DNA from: GCA-2733415 sp049609325
Lineage (GTDB): Bacteria > Bacteroidota > Bacteroidia > Flavobacteriales > Flavobacteriaceae
Reading direction: 5' to 3'
DNA length: 17,446 nt
Assembly (NCBI GenBank): GCA_049609325.1
Contig: JBMYYK010000040.1
Span: 1-17,446 of the forward strand
Part shown: in pieces, positions 7,738 to 15,685 of the stretch
Layout of the letters: the number at the start of each line of letters is the position of its first letter
How positions within the stretch are numbered: position 1 is the stretch's first letter
The notes under the pieces: model-generated
Databases searched by the model: none
Told to the model about the DNA's origin: nothing
What the model saw: the letters and a program-made list of their open reading frames with translations, nothing else
Translations under genes and position numbers: made by a program

Positions 7738-8450
7738 TGAACATTGCATTATTAGGCTACGGAAAAATGGGAAAAGTGATTGAACAAATTGCTTTAGAAA
7801 GAGGGCATCAAATTACATTCAAATCAAGTAGTAGTACAACAGCTATTGATCTTTCTAATGTAGATATAGCCATCGATTTTAGTATCCCTGATGCCGCTGT
7901 AAACAACATTAGCACTTGCTTACAACAACATATACCTGTCGTTTCCGGAACCACAGGGTGGTTAGAACACTATCATGACATGGTTGAATTATGCAATCAA
8001 ACCAACGGTGCGTTTATATACGCTTCTAACTTTAGTATTGGAGTTAATGTGTTTTTTGAACTGAATACACAACTTGCTAAAATGATGCAACATCTAAAAC
8101 AATATGATGTAAGTATTGAAGAAATTCATCATACACAAAAATTAGATGCACCAAGCGGAACAGCTATCTCTCTTGCCGAAGGTATTATTGAACACAGCAG
8201 TAACACCTCATGGAAATTAGATCATGCTACAGAAAACCATGAAATACCTATTATAGCCAAACGTATTGGCACTGTACCAGGCACACACCATGTAAATTAT
8301 TCTAGCGACATAGATACTATTAACATTTTACACACTGCACATAACAGGCAAGGGTTTGCGCTTGGAGCAGTTATAGCTGCAGAATGGCTTTTTGGTAAAA
8401 CTGGAGTTTATAATATGAAAGATGTTTTAGGACTTGAAACGTTAAAATAA
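7737..8450 (+). CDS. dapB: 4-hydroxy-tetrahydrodipicolinate reductase
   Basis: This cytoplasmic enzyme reduces 4-hydroxy-tetrahydrodipicolinate with NAD(P)H in the diaminopimelate/lysine pathway, feeding peptidoglycan. The 237-residue protein has an N-terminal Rossmann motif GYGKMG (residues 7-12), the SGTTGW strand-turn (70-75) and the catalytic signature EEIHHTQKLDAPSGTA (128-143). In that signature His131/His132 and Lys135 are the proton-donor region, and the PSGT loop contacts the substrate carboxylates. It is on the short side for DapB (often 235-270) but lacks no motif. The ATG overlaps the preceding stop by one base. The next gene, lepB, follows a 98-base gap. Confidence 0.95.
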   Translation: MNIALLGYGKMGKVIEQIALERGHQITFKSSSSTTAIDLSNVDIAIDFSIPDAAVNNISTCLQQHIPVVSGTTGWLEHYHDMVELCNQTNGAFIYASNFSIGVNVFFELNTQLAKMMQHLKQYDVSIEEIHHTQKLDAPSGTAISLAEGIIEHSSNTSWKLDHATENHEIPIIAKRIGTVPGTHHVNYSSDIDTINILHTAHNRQGFALGAVIAAEWLFGKTGVYNMKDVLGLETLK

Positions 8451-8473
8451 ATACAAAACAGTAACAATATTGA

Positions 8474-8489
8474 ATTAGTAAATACTAAT
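8474..8489. repeat. Short inverted repeat between dapB and lepB
   Basis: ATTAGTA and TACTAAT (8474-8480 and 8483-8489) are perfect inverted arms around AA. Outside them TTG (8470-8472) and CAA (8490-8492) also pair if one A is bulged, giving about ten pairs. No T-run follows, so it is not an ordinary terminator, and its two-base spacer suits a dimeric-regulator operator better than an RNA hairpin. I see no good TAnnTTTG promoter in this 98-base gap. In an AT-rich spacer this may be chance. Confidence 0.3.
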
Positions 8490-8548
8490 CAACAACATAC
8501 AATAACAATTTGATTTAATTTCAAAATCAACTTAAACAAACTAATAAT

Positions 8549-10234
8549 ATGACACTTACACAATGGTTTATATTTTTCTTAATCACACAAGTTATACACG
8601 GATTAGGAACATGGAAATTATACGTTAAAGCCGGAAGAAATGCTTGGGAGGCTTTTGTTCCTGTATACAACGCTGTAGTTTTAATGGGTATTATAAACCG
8701 ACCAAAATGGTGGGTGATTTTACTATTTATTCCTATCATTAACTTAATAATGATACCAGTAATATGGGTAGAAACTTGCAGAAGCTTTGGTAAGAATTCA
8801 TATACAGATACGGCATTAGCCATACTTACTTGTGGGCTTTATATTGCCTATATCAATTACACTCAAGACGTATCACACATTAAGGACCGTAGCTTAAAAC
8901 CAAAAAGCAGTTCTGGTGATTGGATAAGTTCTGTGTTGTTTGCAGTTGTGGCAGCAACCTTAGTGCACACCTATTTCATGCAACCCTTTGTGATACCTAC
9001 ATCATCATTAGAAAAAACACTATTAAAAGGTGATTTTCTATTAGTAAGTAAATTTCATTATGGTGCGCGTGTTCCTATGACAGCAGTTGCCGCTCCAATG
9101 GTTCATGATACATTACCTATTGTCAACAAACCGTCATATTTAAAGAAACCTCAAATTCCATATTTACGTATTCCTGGGTTTCAAGACATAGAACGTAATG
9201 ATATTGTTGTGTTTAACTGGCCTACAGATACACTGTTTAACATGTACAAGCAAGCCGATAAAAAATATGAAAAACCAATTGATAAAAAAACCAACTATGT
9301 AAAACGTTGTGTGGGTATTGCTGGTGATTCTTTAGAAATTAAAGATGGTTATGTATTCATTAACGGCAAACAAACTGTGTTACCAGACAGAGCAAAAACA
9401 CAGTTCTATTACACCGTTATCTCTAAAAAATATTTATCTGCACAGTATTTAAAAGAAGACATTGGTACAACTGAATTCAATAGATTTTATAAAATTGAAA
9501 AAGCAGCTGCTCAACGTTACAACTTAAGAGACGTGCTACCTTTCCCAAATGATTCTACAAGTTACATGGTAGAATTACCAGGGGATTTAAATGTGAGTCA
9601 GAATAAAGATTTTAAAGCTACAGACCGCTACAACATTAACATGTCTGTTGAAGAAAAAGAAACCTTAGCTAAAAATTCAGATATTGTATCAATCACACGA
9701 AACATTAAGCCTAAAGGAGAACGCGAAGCTAATATCTTTCCAAAATATGGAAACTTTAATTGGAATGGGGATAATTTCGGACCTATTTACATTCCTGAAG
9801 CCGGAAAAACTATTGAGTTAAACAAAGATGTATTGCCTCTTTATAAAGATATTATCACTGAATACGAAGGGAATAAATTAACGGTTGATAAAAACAACAT
9901 ATACATCAATGGGGCTTTAGCTACAAACTATACTTTTAAACAAGATTACTATTGGATGATGGGAGATAACCGCCAGAATTCATTAGATGCTCGTTACTGG
10001 GGCTTTGTACCATTTGATCATGTTATTGGAAAACCAGTTTTTATATGGATGAGCATCAGTGGTGTAGAACTAGGACTTAAAAACTTCAAAAACTGGACAT
10101 TCAACACCGATCGAATTTTTACAACCGTTGGCGGAGGCGGAAAACCAGTATCGTACTTACCATACTTTTTAGTTGTTATTGCATTATGGCAAGGGTTTAA
10201 GTTTTATAAAAAGAAAAAGTCTGCTCAAGAATAA
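8549..10234 (+). CDS. lepB: Signal peptidase I with N-terminal membrane extension
   Basis: This S26-family enzyme cleaves signal peptides from exported proteins at the outer face of the inner membrane. It has 561 residues, against about 324 in E. coli. Residues 1-105 are an extra membrane domain of several helices (including KWWVILLFIPIINLIMIPVIW) resembling DUF5684-type domains. A further helix (about 128-147) leads to the nucleophile motif IPTSSLEKTLLKGD with Ser153. The general base is Lys252 in YVKRCVGIAGDSLEI, and the GDNRQNS box is at 472-478. About 220 residues separate Lys252 and this box, showing a large insertion in the beta domain. A C-terminal helix (PYFLVVIALWQGF) precedes a KKKK tail. 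WbqC follows after 3 bases. Confidence 0.95.
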   Translation: MTLTQWFIFFLITQVIHGLGTWKLYVKAGRNAWEAFVPVYNAVVLMGIINRPKWWVILLFIPIINLIMIPVIWVETCRSFGKNSYTDTALAILTCGLYIAYINYTQDVSHIKDRSLKPKSSSGDWISSVLFAVVAATLVHTYFMQPFVIPTSSLEKTLLKGDFLLVSKFHYGARVPMTAVAAPMVHDTLPIVNKPSYLKKPQIPYLRIPGFQDIERNDIVVFNWPTDTLFNMYKQADKKYEKPIDKKTNYVKRCVGIAGDSLEIKDGYVFINGKQTVLPDRAKTQFYYTVISKKYLSAQYLKEDIGTTEFNRFYKIEKAAAQRYNLRDVLPFPNDSTSYMVELPGDLNVSQNKDFKATDRYNINMSVEEKETLAKNSDIVSITRNIKPKGEREANIFPKYGNFNWNGDNFGPIYIPEAGKTIELNKDVLPLYKDIITEYEGNKLTVDKNNIYINGALATNYTFKQDYYWMMGDNRQNSLDARYWGFVPFDHVIGKPVFIWMSISGVELGLKNFKNWTFNTDRIFTTVGGGGKPVSYLPYFLVVIALWQGFKFYKKKKSAQE

Positions 10235-10237
10235 CAA

Positions 10238-10873
10238 ATGAACATTCTAATTCATCCAACATACTTCCCTACTGTTGCGCATTTTATTGCTATAGCAAAT
10301 GCAAAAACGGTAATCTTTGAGGCTGCAGATAATTTTCAAAAACAGACCTATAGGAACCGGATGTATATTTATGGGGCAAACGGAAAATTACTGTTAAATA
10401 TTCCGGTAAAACACAATAAAAACAAACAAAAAACGCCTTATAAAAGTATAGAAATTGAAAATGTAGAAAACTGGCAAAATCAGCATTGGCGTTCAATTGT
10501 TTCTGCTTACAAATCGTCTCCTTTTTTTGAATATTATGAAGATGATTTTAAAGACCTGTTTACAAGCCCACAGAATTCTCTATACAAATTAAACATCGAA
10601 ATTTTTAAACGTCTTTTAGAATGTATTGAACTTGATATTAACTTGCAATACACCACAACTTTTGAAACAACACCAACTGACAGTGTTGACCTAAGACATC
10701 TTGCAAATGCTAAAAAAGAAAATACACTAACTACTGAACCTTACACACAGGTCTTTGGAGATAAGTTTGGCTACCTAAATAATTTAAGCGTATTAGATTT
10801 ATTATTTAATGAAGGACCAAATACCCTAAACTACTTAGAATCGCAAGATAAATTCTGGAGATGCAAACCATAG
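10238..10873 (+). CDS. WbqC-family protein
   Basis: A 211-residue soluble protein of the WbqC family, named after an O-antigen locus gene and without a proven activity. The N-terminal HPTYFPTVAHFIAI matches the family's PxYxPxxxYF start. The middle section NWQNQHWRSIVSAYKSSPFFEYYEDDF is the family's most conserved region. Some WbqC-like proteins have been suggested to act in sugar or lipid modification, which I cannot test here. The gene lies 3 bases after lepB, and its last 13 bases overlap the next gene, so it is part of a tightly packed lepB operon. The C-terminus ends RCKP a little after the expected NYLES/QDKFW tail, so it looks complete. Confidence 0.85.
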   Translation: MNILIHPTYFPTVAHFIAIANAKTVIFEAADNFQKQTYRNRMYIYGANGKLLLNIPVKHNKNKQKTPYKSIEIENVENWQNQHWRSIVSAYKSSPFFEYYEDDFKDLFTSPQNSLYKLNIEIFKRLLECIELDINLQYTTTFETTPTDSVDLRHLANAKKENTLTTEPYTQVFGDKFGYLNNLSVLDLLFNEGPNTLNYLESQDKFWRCKP

Positions 10874-11166
10874 TACATTACTTTTTACATTTTGGAGCTC
10901 CGCTACTAATTGCCCTTTTCTTTTATAAAAACCAGTGGAAGAAAATCTATAGTATATTTATACTTTCAATGTTAGTTGATGCAGATCATTTACTAGCTAC
11001 TCCAATATTTCAGGAAAATAGATGTAGTATTAATTATCATCCACTACACAGTTACTATGCAATAATGACCTACATTGTATTATTGCTTCCTAAAAAAACA
11101 AGAATTATAGCTTTCGCTTTACTGTTTCACATGTTAACAGATTGGATTGACTGCCAAATGATGTGA
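10861..11166 (+). CDS. DUF6122-family small membrane protein
   Basis: A 101-residue membrane protein with about three or four hydrophobic helices. It has a striking set of polar residues in or next to the membrane: DADH (residues 40-43), HPLH (60-63) and FHMLTDWIDC (89-98). This Asp/His pattern resembles the YbcI/YdjM-type membrane-bound metal-dependent hydrolases, so a metal site is plausible but unproven. The match to DUF6122 comes from the IVHYFLHFGAPLLIALFF start and the HMLTDWIDCQ ending. It begins inside the WbqC gene. Its stop codon is one base from the stop of the opposing gene, and no terminator lies between. Confidence 0.8.
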   Translation: MQTIVHYFLHFGAPLLIALFFYKNQWKKIYSIFILSMLVDADHLLATPIFQENRCSINYHPLHSYYAIMTYIVLLLPKKTRIIAFALLFHMLTDWIDCQMM

Positions 11167-11167
11167 T

Positions 11168-12187
11168 TTACCAAGCCACTTTTGCCAAAATTGGATAATG
11201 GTCTGATAACTTATGACTGAAGTTTTTAAATTCAATGGCTTTTAATTGCTCACTCAAAAGCACAAAGTCAATCCGTAGTGGAAATAATTGAAAGTCGTAT
11301 GTTTTCCCAAAACCATTACCACTTAACTCAAACGCATCTGTATACGCTTCATTTTTAAAACGTTTGTATATATACGAATAAGCCGTGTTATTAAAGTCTC
11401 CTAAAATAATTTTTCTGTAACTGCATTGTTTTTGATGGGCAATAATGGTTTCAGCCTGCTCTTGTTGCATGACAAATTTATCTCCAATACGTTTCACTAA
11501 AAACTCTGTGTTTTGCTCAGATAAATGATTCACATCAGAATTTATTTGCATAGATTGAAAGTGCACATTGTACACCCTTAACGTATCTGCATCTTTTATG
11601 ACATCTACATAAATTGCCTTGTTACTTGTATTATTAAACTGAATTTCTCCTTTGTTTATAATATTATATTTTGAAAATATGGCCTGTCCGTACTTAAATT
11701 TTTGTCCAGACAAACTTTCATACTTGTATGGATATTGTGAAAAATTCACGTTTTTATGCGGATGAAACTCTTGGAACGCAATAATATCTGGTGATTCTTC
11801 TGAAACAAACTTTTCAATAGACGCCTCAATATTTGGCTGGCCTATCCAATCGTACAAGTTAAATAAACGCACATTATAACTCATGACAGATATACTATTA
11901 CCTGAAGCTTTTTCAGAAGAAGAAAATCTGTATAATGTGCTAACACTATCATAGCCTAATATCAACACTATTAATGATAGTAACAACTGTTTTTTCACTT
12001 TAAGCAACCAATACAAACAAAATATTGCATTAACTACCAATAATACTGGTACAGATAAACTTAATACGGATAATAATGAAAAAGTTTTTGGAGGAACAAA
12101 AGGAAGAATATAAGCTAATAGTAAAACCACAGCAAAAATGCCATTTACAAAATATATGATTTTATCTATTGTATTTAATGTCTTCAA
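11168..12187 (-). CDS. Membrane-anchored endonuclease/exonuclease/phosphatase-family protein
   Basis: A 339-residue protein with about three N-terminal membrane helices (10-30, 36-62, 67-80) and an EEP-fold hydrolase domain from about residue 97. The DNase I-like metal and catalytic residues are in order: Asn105 (MSYNVRLFN), Glu140 (IAFQEF), His209 (YNVHFQS), Asp264/Asn266 (ILGDFNNT), Asp307 (RIDFVLLSE) and Asp329-His330 (LSDHYPI). All are present, so a metal-dependent phosphodiesterase or phosphatase is expected. The substrate (nucleic acid, phosphoinositide-like lipid, or other) cannot be read from the sequence. The only start near the first helix is TTG at 12187, 14 bases after the rhomboid stop. 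It is the last gene of the minus-strand cluster. Confidence 0.88.
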   Translation of the reverse strand: MKTLNTIDKIIYFVNGIFAVVLLLAYILPFVPPKTFSLLSVLSLSVPVLLVVNAIFCLYWLLKVKKQLLLSLIVLILGYDSVSTLYRFSSSEKASGNSISVMSYNVRLFNLYDWIGQPNIEASIEKFVSEESPDIIAFQEFHPHKNVNFSQYPYKYESLSGQKFKYGQAIFSKYNIINKGEIQFNNTSNKAIYVDVIKDADTLRVYNVHFQSMQINSDVNHLSEQNTEFLVKRIGDKFVMQQEQAETIIAHQKQCSYRKIILGDFNNTAYSYIYKRFKNEAYTDAFELSGNGFGKTYDFQLFPLRIDFVLLSEQLKAIEFKNFSHKLSDHYPILAKVAW

Positions 12188-12201
12188 ATATCCGTTTTTT
12201 A

Positions 12202-13062
12202 TTATTCTTTTCCTGATTGAAACAAAAACGCCTTTTCTTCTTTTGACAAGCTTTCGTAGCCACTTTTGCTAATTTTATCTAAAATGGCATCAATTTGTGC
12301 TTGCTTTATTCTTTTTTTCTGAAAAACAGTTTTATCAGTAGCACGTCTCTGAGCTTTGGTTTTATGTACCGTTTTTAAACTCGATTTTTTCTTAAAAGAC
12401 AATTTAGACGCTAGTGTATTCATGAAATTTTCAAAACCTTTAGCGATATCATTGCCCTTTTGGTATTGTGAAGCATAAATATAACCAAAAAGAGCCCCAC
12501 CAATATGTGCAATATGCCCTCCTGAATTACTATATGGAATTTGTATGACATCTAACATTACAAAACACAGTCCTAAATGCCACAACTTAACCCTAAACGT
12601 AAATATTGACACTTGCATATGAGGTAATGCTGTACATATAAATATTAAAACCGCCATTACTGAAGCCGATGCGCCTACCAAATAACCTAATTGATCATTA
12701 AAAACTGGAAAAAGATTATAAGACAATAAAAACAACACCCCGCCTACTAATGCCCCTAAAACATAGGTATTTAAAAATGTTTTAGGATTATATCTACTTA
12801 AAAATAATTGTGACACATAATACAGTGTTACCATATTAAAAACTAAGTGCAGCAAACCAAAATGTAAAAATGAATACGTGAATACAGACCAAGGCTTCGT
12901 TATTACTTCAGATACGTTTTTTGACAACACAAACCAATCATACACGATTGAGGTTGTAAACAAAAACGCTATCAACCCAAAAATCATAAACACAATTAGG
13001 TTTATTGCAATCAGTTTCTCTGCTATATTTAAGCTCTTGTATTTTGACAGTAACTCGTTCAT
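12202..13062 (-). CDS. Rhomboid-family intramembrane serine protease with basic C-terminal tail
   Basis: An intramembrane protease of 286 residues, with six or so helices in residues 15-200. GlpG-type residues are present: His72 and Asn76 (HLVFNM), the nucleophile Ser132 in VGASASVMAV, and His186 in GGHIAHIGGALFG. The usual GASGA is GASAS here, which still keeps the serine. Residues about 200-286 form a soluble, very basic tail ending ILDKISKSGYESLSKEEKAFLFQ, the DUF6576-like motif seen in Bacteroidota rhomboids. I chose ATG at 13062 (MNELLSKYKS), which leaves 5 bases after the preceding stop. Reading from TTG at 13077 would add five residues and overlap the upstream gene. It is the second of two neighbouring rhomboids. 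Confidence 0.9.
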   Translation of the reverse strand: MNELLSKYKSLNIAEKLIAINLIVFMIFGLIAFLFTTSIVYDWFVLSKNVSEVITKPWSVFTYSFLHFGLLHLVFNMVTLYYVSQLFLSRYNPKTFLNTYVLGALVGGVLFLLSYNLFPVFNDQLGYLVGASASVMAVLIFICTALPHMQVSIFTFRVKLWHLGLCFVMLDVIQIPYSNSGGHIAHIGGALFGYIYASQYQKGNDIAKGFENFMNTLASKLSFKKKSSLKTVHKTKAQRRATDKTVFQKKRIKQAQIDAILDKISKSGYESLSKEEKAFLFQSGKE

Positions 13063-13067
13063 TATCA

Positions 13068-13823
13068 CTAATCCCAACGGTTTTTATTAAACTGAGTTTT
13101 TTTCCAGTACATCATCATCACAAAACCAATGAGCGCTCCACCAATATGTGCCCAATACGCTGTGTTGTTCGGACTAAAAATTGAAATACCAGTCAATCCA
13201 GAAAAAATATCTAATCCTATTAACACCGGTATAAAATATTTTGCTTTTACAGGTACAGGAAAAAACAACAACATTAGTTCAGCATTAGGAAACAACATTC
13301 CGTAGCCTACCAACAAGCCCATTATAGCTCCTGAAGCCCCTACTGCTGGAGCGTTATAAATACTGTAAAAACTCTCTAATGCCTCTTGACTAACATATTT
13401 TAATATAGAGGTATTATAGCTCCCAGTATCTAGTATAATAGAAATATCATTTGAACTCAACCCTGCTGATAATAACCCAGAATATACATTATCAAACTGA
13501 ATATAATTGACCAACGTGTATATTAAACTCGCACCTATACCCGCAGAAAAATAAAAAAACAAAAATTTTGTTTTACCCCAAACTTGTTCTAATGCACTAC
13601 CAAACATCCATAAAGCTAACATATTAAATAAAATATGGTTGACGTTAGCATGCATAAACATTGTTGTTACAAATTGCCAAGGCATGAACAACTCATTTTT
13701 AATAAAAAACAAGCCCAAGTGTTCTGTTAAGTTTACGCCGCTCTGTAAGGCTACATATTTAGCTGCAAAAAACAACACATTAATAATGAGCAAATGTTTT
13801 ATAGTATCAGTAATTCTAATCAT
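13068..13823 (-). CDS. Rhomboid-family intramembrane serine protease
   Basis: A 251-residue rhomboid with the full catalytic set: His63 and Asn67 in HILFNMLALWMFG (oxyanion side), nucleophile Ser164 in GASGAIMGLL, and His226 in WAHIGGALIGF. The loop between the helices near residues 110-155 is longer than in E. coli GlpG, and there is no soluble tail, unlike the neighbouring rhomboid. The catalytic residues predict an active protease in the inner membrane; the substrate is unknown. Its ATG shares one base with the mutL stop (TAATG), implying coupled translation with mutL. The second rhomboid follows 5 bases later. Confidence 0.93.
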   Translation of the reverse strand: MIRITDTIKHLLIINVLFFAAKYVALQSGVNLTEHLGLFFIKNELFMPWQFVTTMFMHANVNHILFNMLALWMFGSALEQVWGKTKFLFFYFSAGIGASLIYTLVNYIQFDNVYSGLLSAGLSSNDISIILDTGSYNTSILKYVSQEALESFYSIYNAPAVGASGAIMGLLVGYGMLFPNAELMLLFFPVPVKAKYFIPVLIGLDIFSGLTGISIFSPNNTAYWAHIGGALIGFVMMMYWKKTQFNKNRWD

Positions 13824-15685
13824 TACAATAATCTTTTATCAAAGTCATTGGTGTTATAGGTAATAAATATCGATTTATTAGATGGTGTCATTGTTGGCTC
13901 CTTACATGCAAATAACCTATTCACAATATCTTCTTGTTCTTGTTTAGATAATGGCTTACCACTTTTAATTGCGATACTTTTAGCCATAGATTTCGCTACC
14001 AATGTAGCGTAAAAACTCACATCATCAGCAGAATGCTCATCAACACACGCCAACAAATCACTAATGATAAATCTTACTTGTTCGTTTTTTATTGCAGCTG
14101 GAATTCCGCTAATCTCAATGGCGTCATTTTCAAGTTTAGAAAACACAAAACCTGTATGCTCTAACACCGTTTGAATATCATTCAAAAACGCCAACTCCTC
14201 TTTAGTCACATCAATAACCACAGGGAAAAGTAATTGCTGGCTCACGGCTTGATGCACCGTAATATGCTGTAAAAACTCCTCAAACAAAATACGTTCATGA
14301 GCGCGGTGTTGGTGAATAACCACCATACCCGATTTAATTTTACTTACAATATATTTATTTTGCACTTGTAGTGTTACATGCTCTTGCACCACCTCTTCTG
14401 AATCAAAGAATGAGCCTGTTACCTCTTCAGACTCAACTTCAATAGTTGATACATCAATCGCATTGTCTGTCATTTTTGACTCTAAGCCCACATACAAGCT
14501 TTCCCAAGAATCTGTAGTTTTCTTTTGATATGGCTTTGAAGAAAAATTTCCTGAAGTAGTCTTTTCCTTCTGATCAGGCTCAAACGGATTAAATGTTCTA
14601 TCCACTTCAATAGTTGGGCTTGCAATAGTTTTACCTTTATATGAATAAGGGGTATCCATACTTGAATCGCGTTGAAAGTCAAGAATTGGTGCAATTTGAA
14701 ACTGCCCTAAACTGTGTTTAACAGTCGATTTTATAATGGCATATAAATCGTGCTCATTATCAAATTTTATTTCTGTTTTTGTAGGATGAATATTGATATC
14801 AATCGTTTTAGGATCAACCTGTAAAAACAAAAAATAGCCTGGATTAGCTTTATCTCTCAACAAACCATCAAAAGCTGAACTCACAGCATGATTTAAATAC
14901 GGACTTTTTATAAATCTATCATTGACGAAAAAAAACTGATCTTTACTGCTTTTCTTTGCAAATTCTGGTTTTATCACAAAACCTTTAATTGATACTATTT
15001 CTGTATCTTCAGTTACTGGTACTAGCTTTTCATTTGTTTTAGCACCAAAAATATTTACAATACGCTGACGGTGGTTTGACACCGGCAAATTAAACATATC
15101 TGTACCGTTGTGGTATAAACTAAATGAAATATCAGCATGTACTAACGCTACACGTTGAAATTCATCAATAACATGACGCATTTCAACTTGATTTGATTTT
15201 AAAAAATTACGTCTGGCTGGAATATTATAAAATAAATTCTTTACTGCTATAGATGTGCCTGTAGGTGTAACCACCACCTCTTGCTCAATTACTTTACTCC
15301 CTTCTATTTTAATAATGGTTCCTAAATCATCATCAGTTCGCTTAGTTTTCATTTCAACATGAGCAATAGCAGCGATAGAAGCTAATGCTTCACCACGAAA
15401 ACCTTTAGTATTCAATTGAAATAAATCTTCGGCAGAGGAAATTTTAGATGTGGCATGACGTTCAAATGACAATCGAGCATCGGTAACACTCATCCCTTTA
15501 CCATTATCAATAACCTGAATTAATGTTTTACCTGCATCTTTTACAATGAGTTGTATATGAGTGGCATTGGCATCAATAGCATTCTCTAACAATTCTTTTA
15601 CAACAGACGCTGGCCGTTGTACAACTTCACCTGCTGCGATTTGATTAGCAACATGATCTGGTAATAACTGAATGATGTCTGACAT
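13823..15685 (-). CDS. mutL: DNA mismatch repair protein MutL
   Basis: MutL couples mismatch recognition by MutS to strand removal. The 620-residue protein has a complete GHKL ATPase domain: ELLENAIDA (Glu31, Asn35), VIDNGKGM, RHATSKI and TKGFRGEALASIA. A likely beta-clamp motif, QQLLFP, is at residues 483-488. The C-terminal nuclease motifs are eroded. DQHA(X)2E(X)4E reads HQHRAHERILFE (458-469), with Asp replaced by His. The ACK position reads AKS (568-570), and CPHGRP reads TPSNKS (600-605). ATP binding and dimerisation look intact, whereas the latent endonuclease of many MutH-less bacteria is doubtful. One-base TAATG overlaps join it to the genes on both sides. Confidence 0.96.
   Translation of the reverse strand: MSDIIQLLPDHVANQIAAGEVVQRPASVVKELLENAIDANATHIQLIVKDAGKTLIQVIDNGKGMSVTDARLSFERHATSKISSAEDLFQLNTKGFRGEALASIAAIAHVEMKTKRTDDDLGTIIKIEGSKVIEQEVVVTPTGTSIAVKNLFYNIPARRNFLKSNQVEMRHVIDEFQRVALVHADISFSLYHNGTDMFNLPVSNHRQRIVNIFGAKTNEKLVPVTEDTEIVSIKGFVIKPEFAKKSSKDQFFFVNDRFIKSPYLNHAVSSAFDGLLRDKANPGYFLFLQVDPKTIDINIHPTKTEIKFDNEHDLYAIIKSTVKHSLGQFQIAPILDFQRDSSMDTPYSYKGKTIASPTIEVDRTFNPFEPDQKEKTTSGNFSSKPYQKKTTDSWESLYVGLESKMTDNAIDVSTIEVESEEVTGSFFDSEEVVQEHVTLQVQNKYIVSKIKSGMVVIHQHRAHERILFEEFLQHITVHQAVSQQLLFPVVIDVTKEELAFLNDIQTVLEHTGFVFSKLENDAIEISGIPAAIKNEQVRFIISDLLACVDEHSADDVSFYATLVAKSMAKSIAIKSGKPLSKQEQEDIVNRLFACKEPTMTPSNKSIFITYNTNDFDKRLL

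Noticed and set aside
8527..8823. Minus-strand open frame opposite the start of lepB
   Set aside because: It lies antisense to the membrane-helix region of lepB, which itself shows clear helices and a sensible start. The minus-strand protein has no family features.
12878..13090. Plus-strand open frames opposite the rhomboid genes
   Set aside because: These short frames (also 13639-13863) are antisense to conserved rhomboid catalytic regions and show no domain, promoter or plausible start context.
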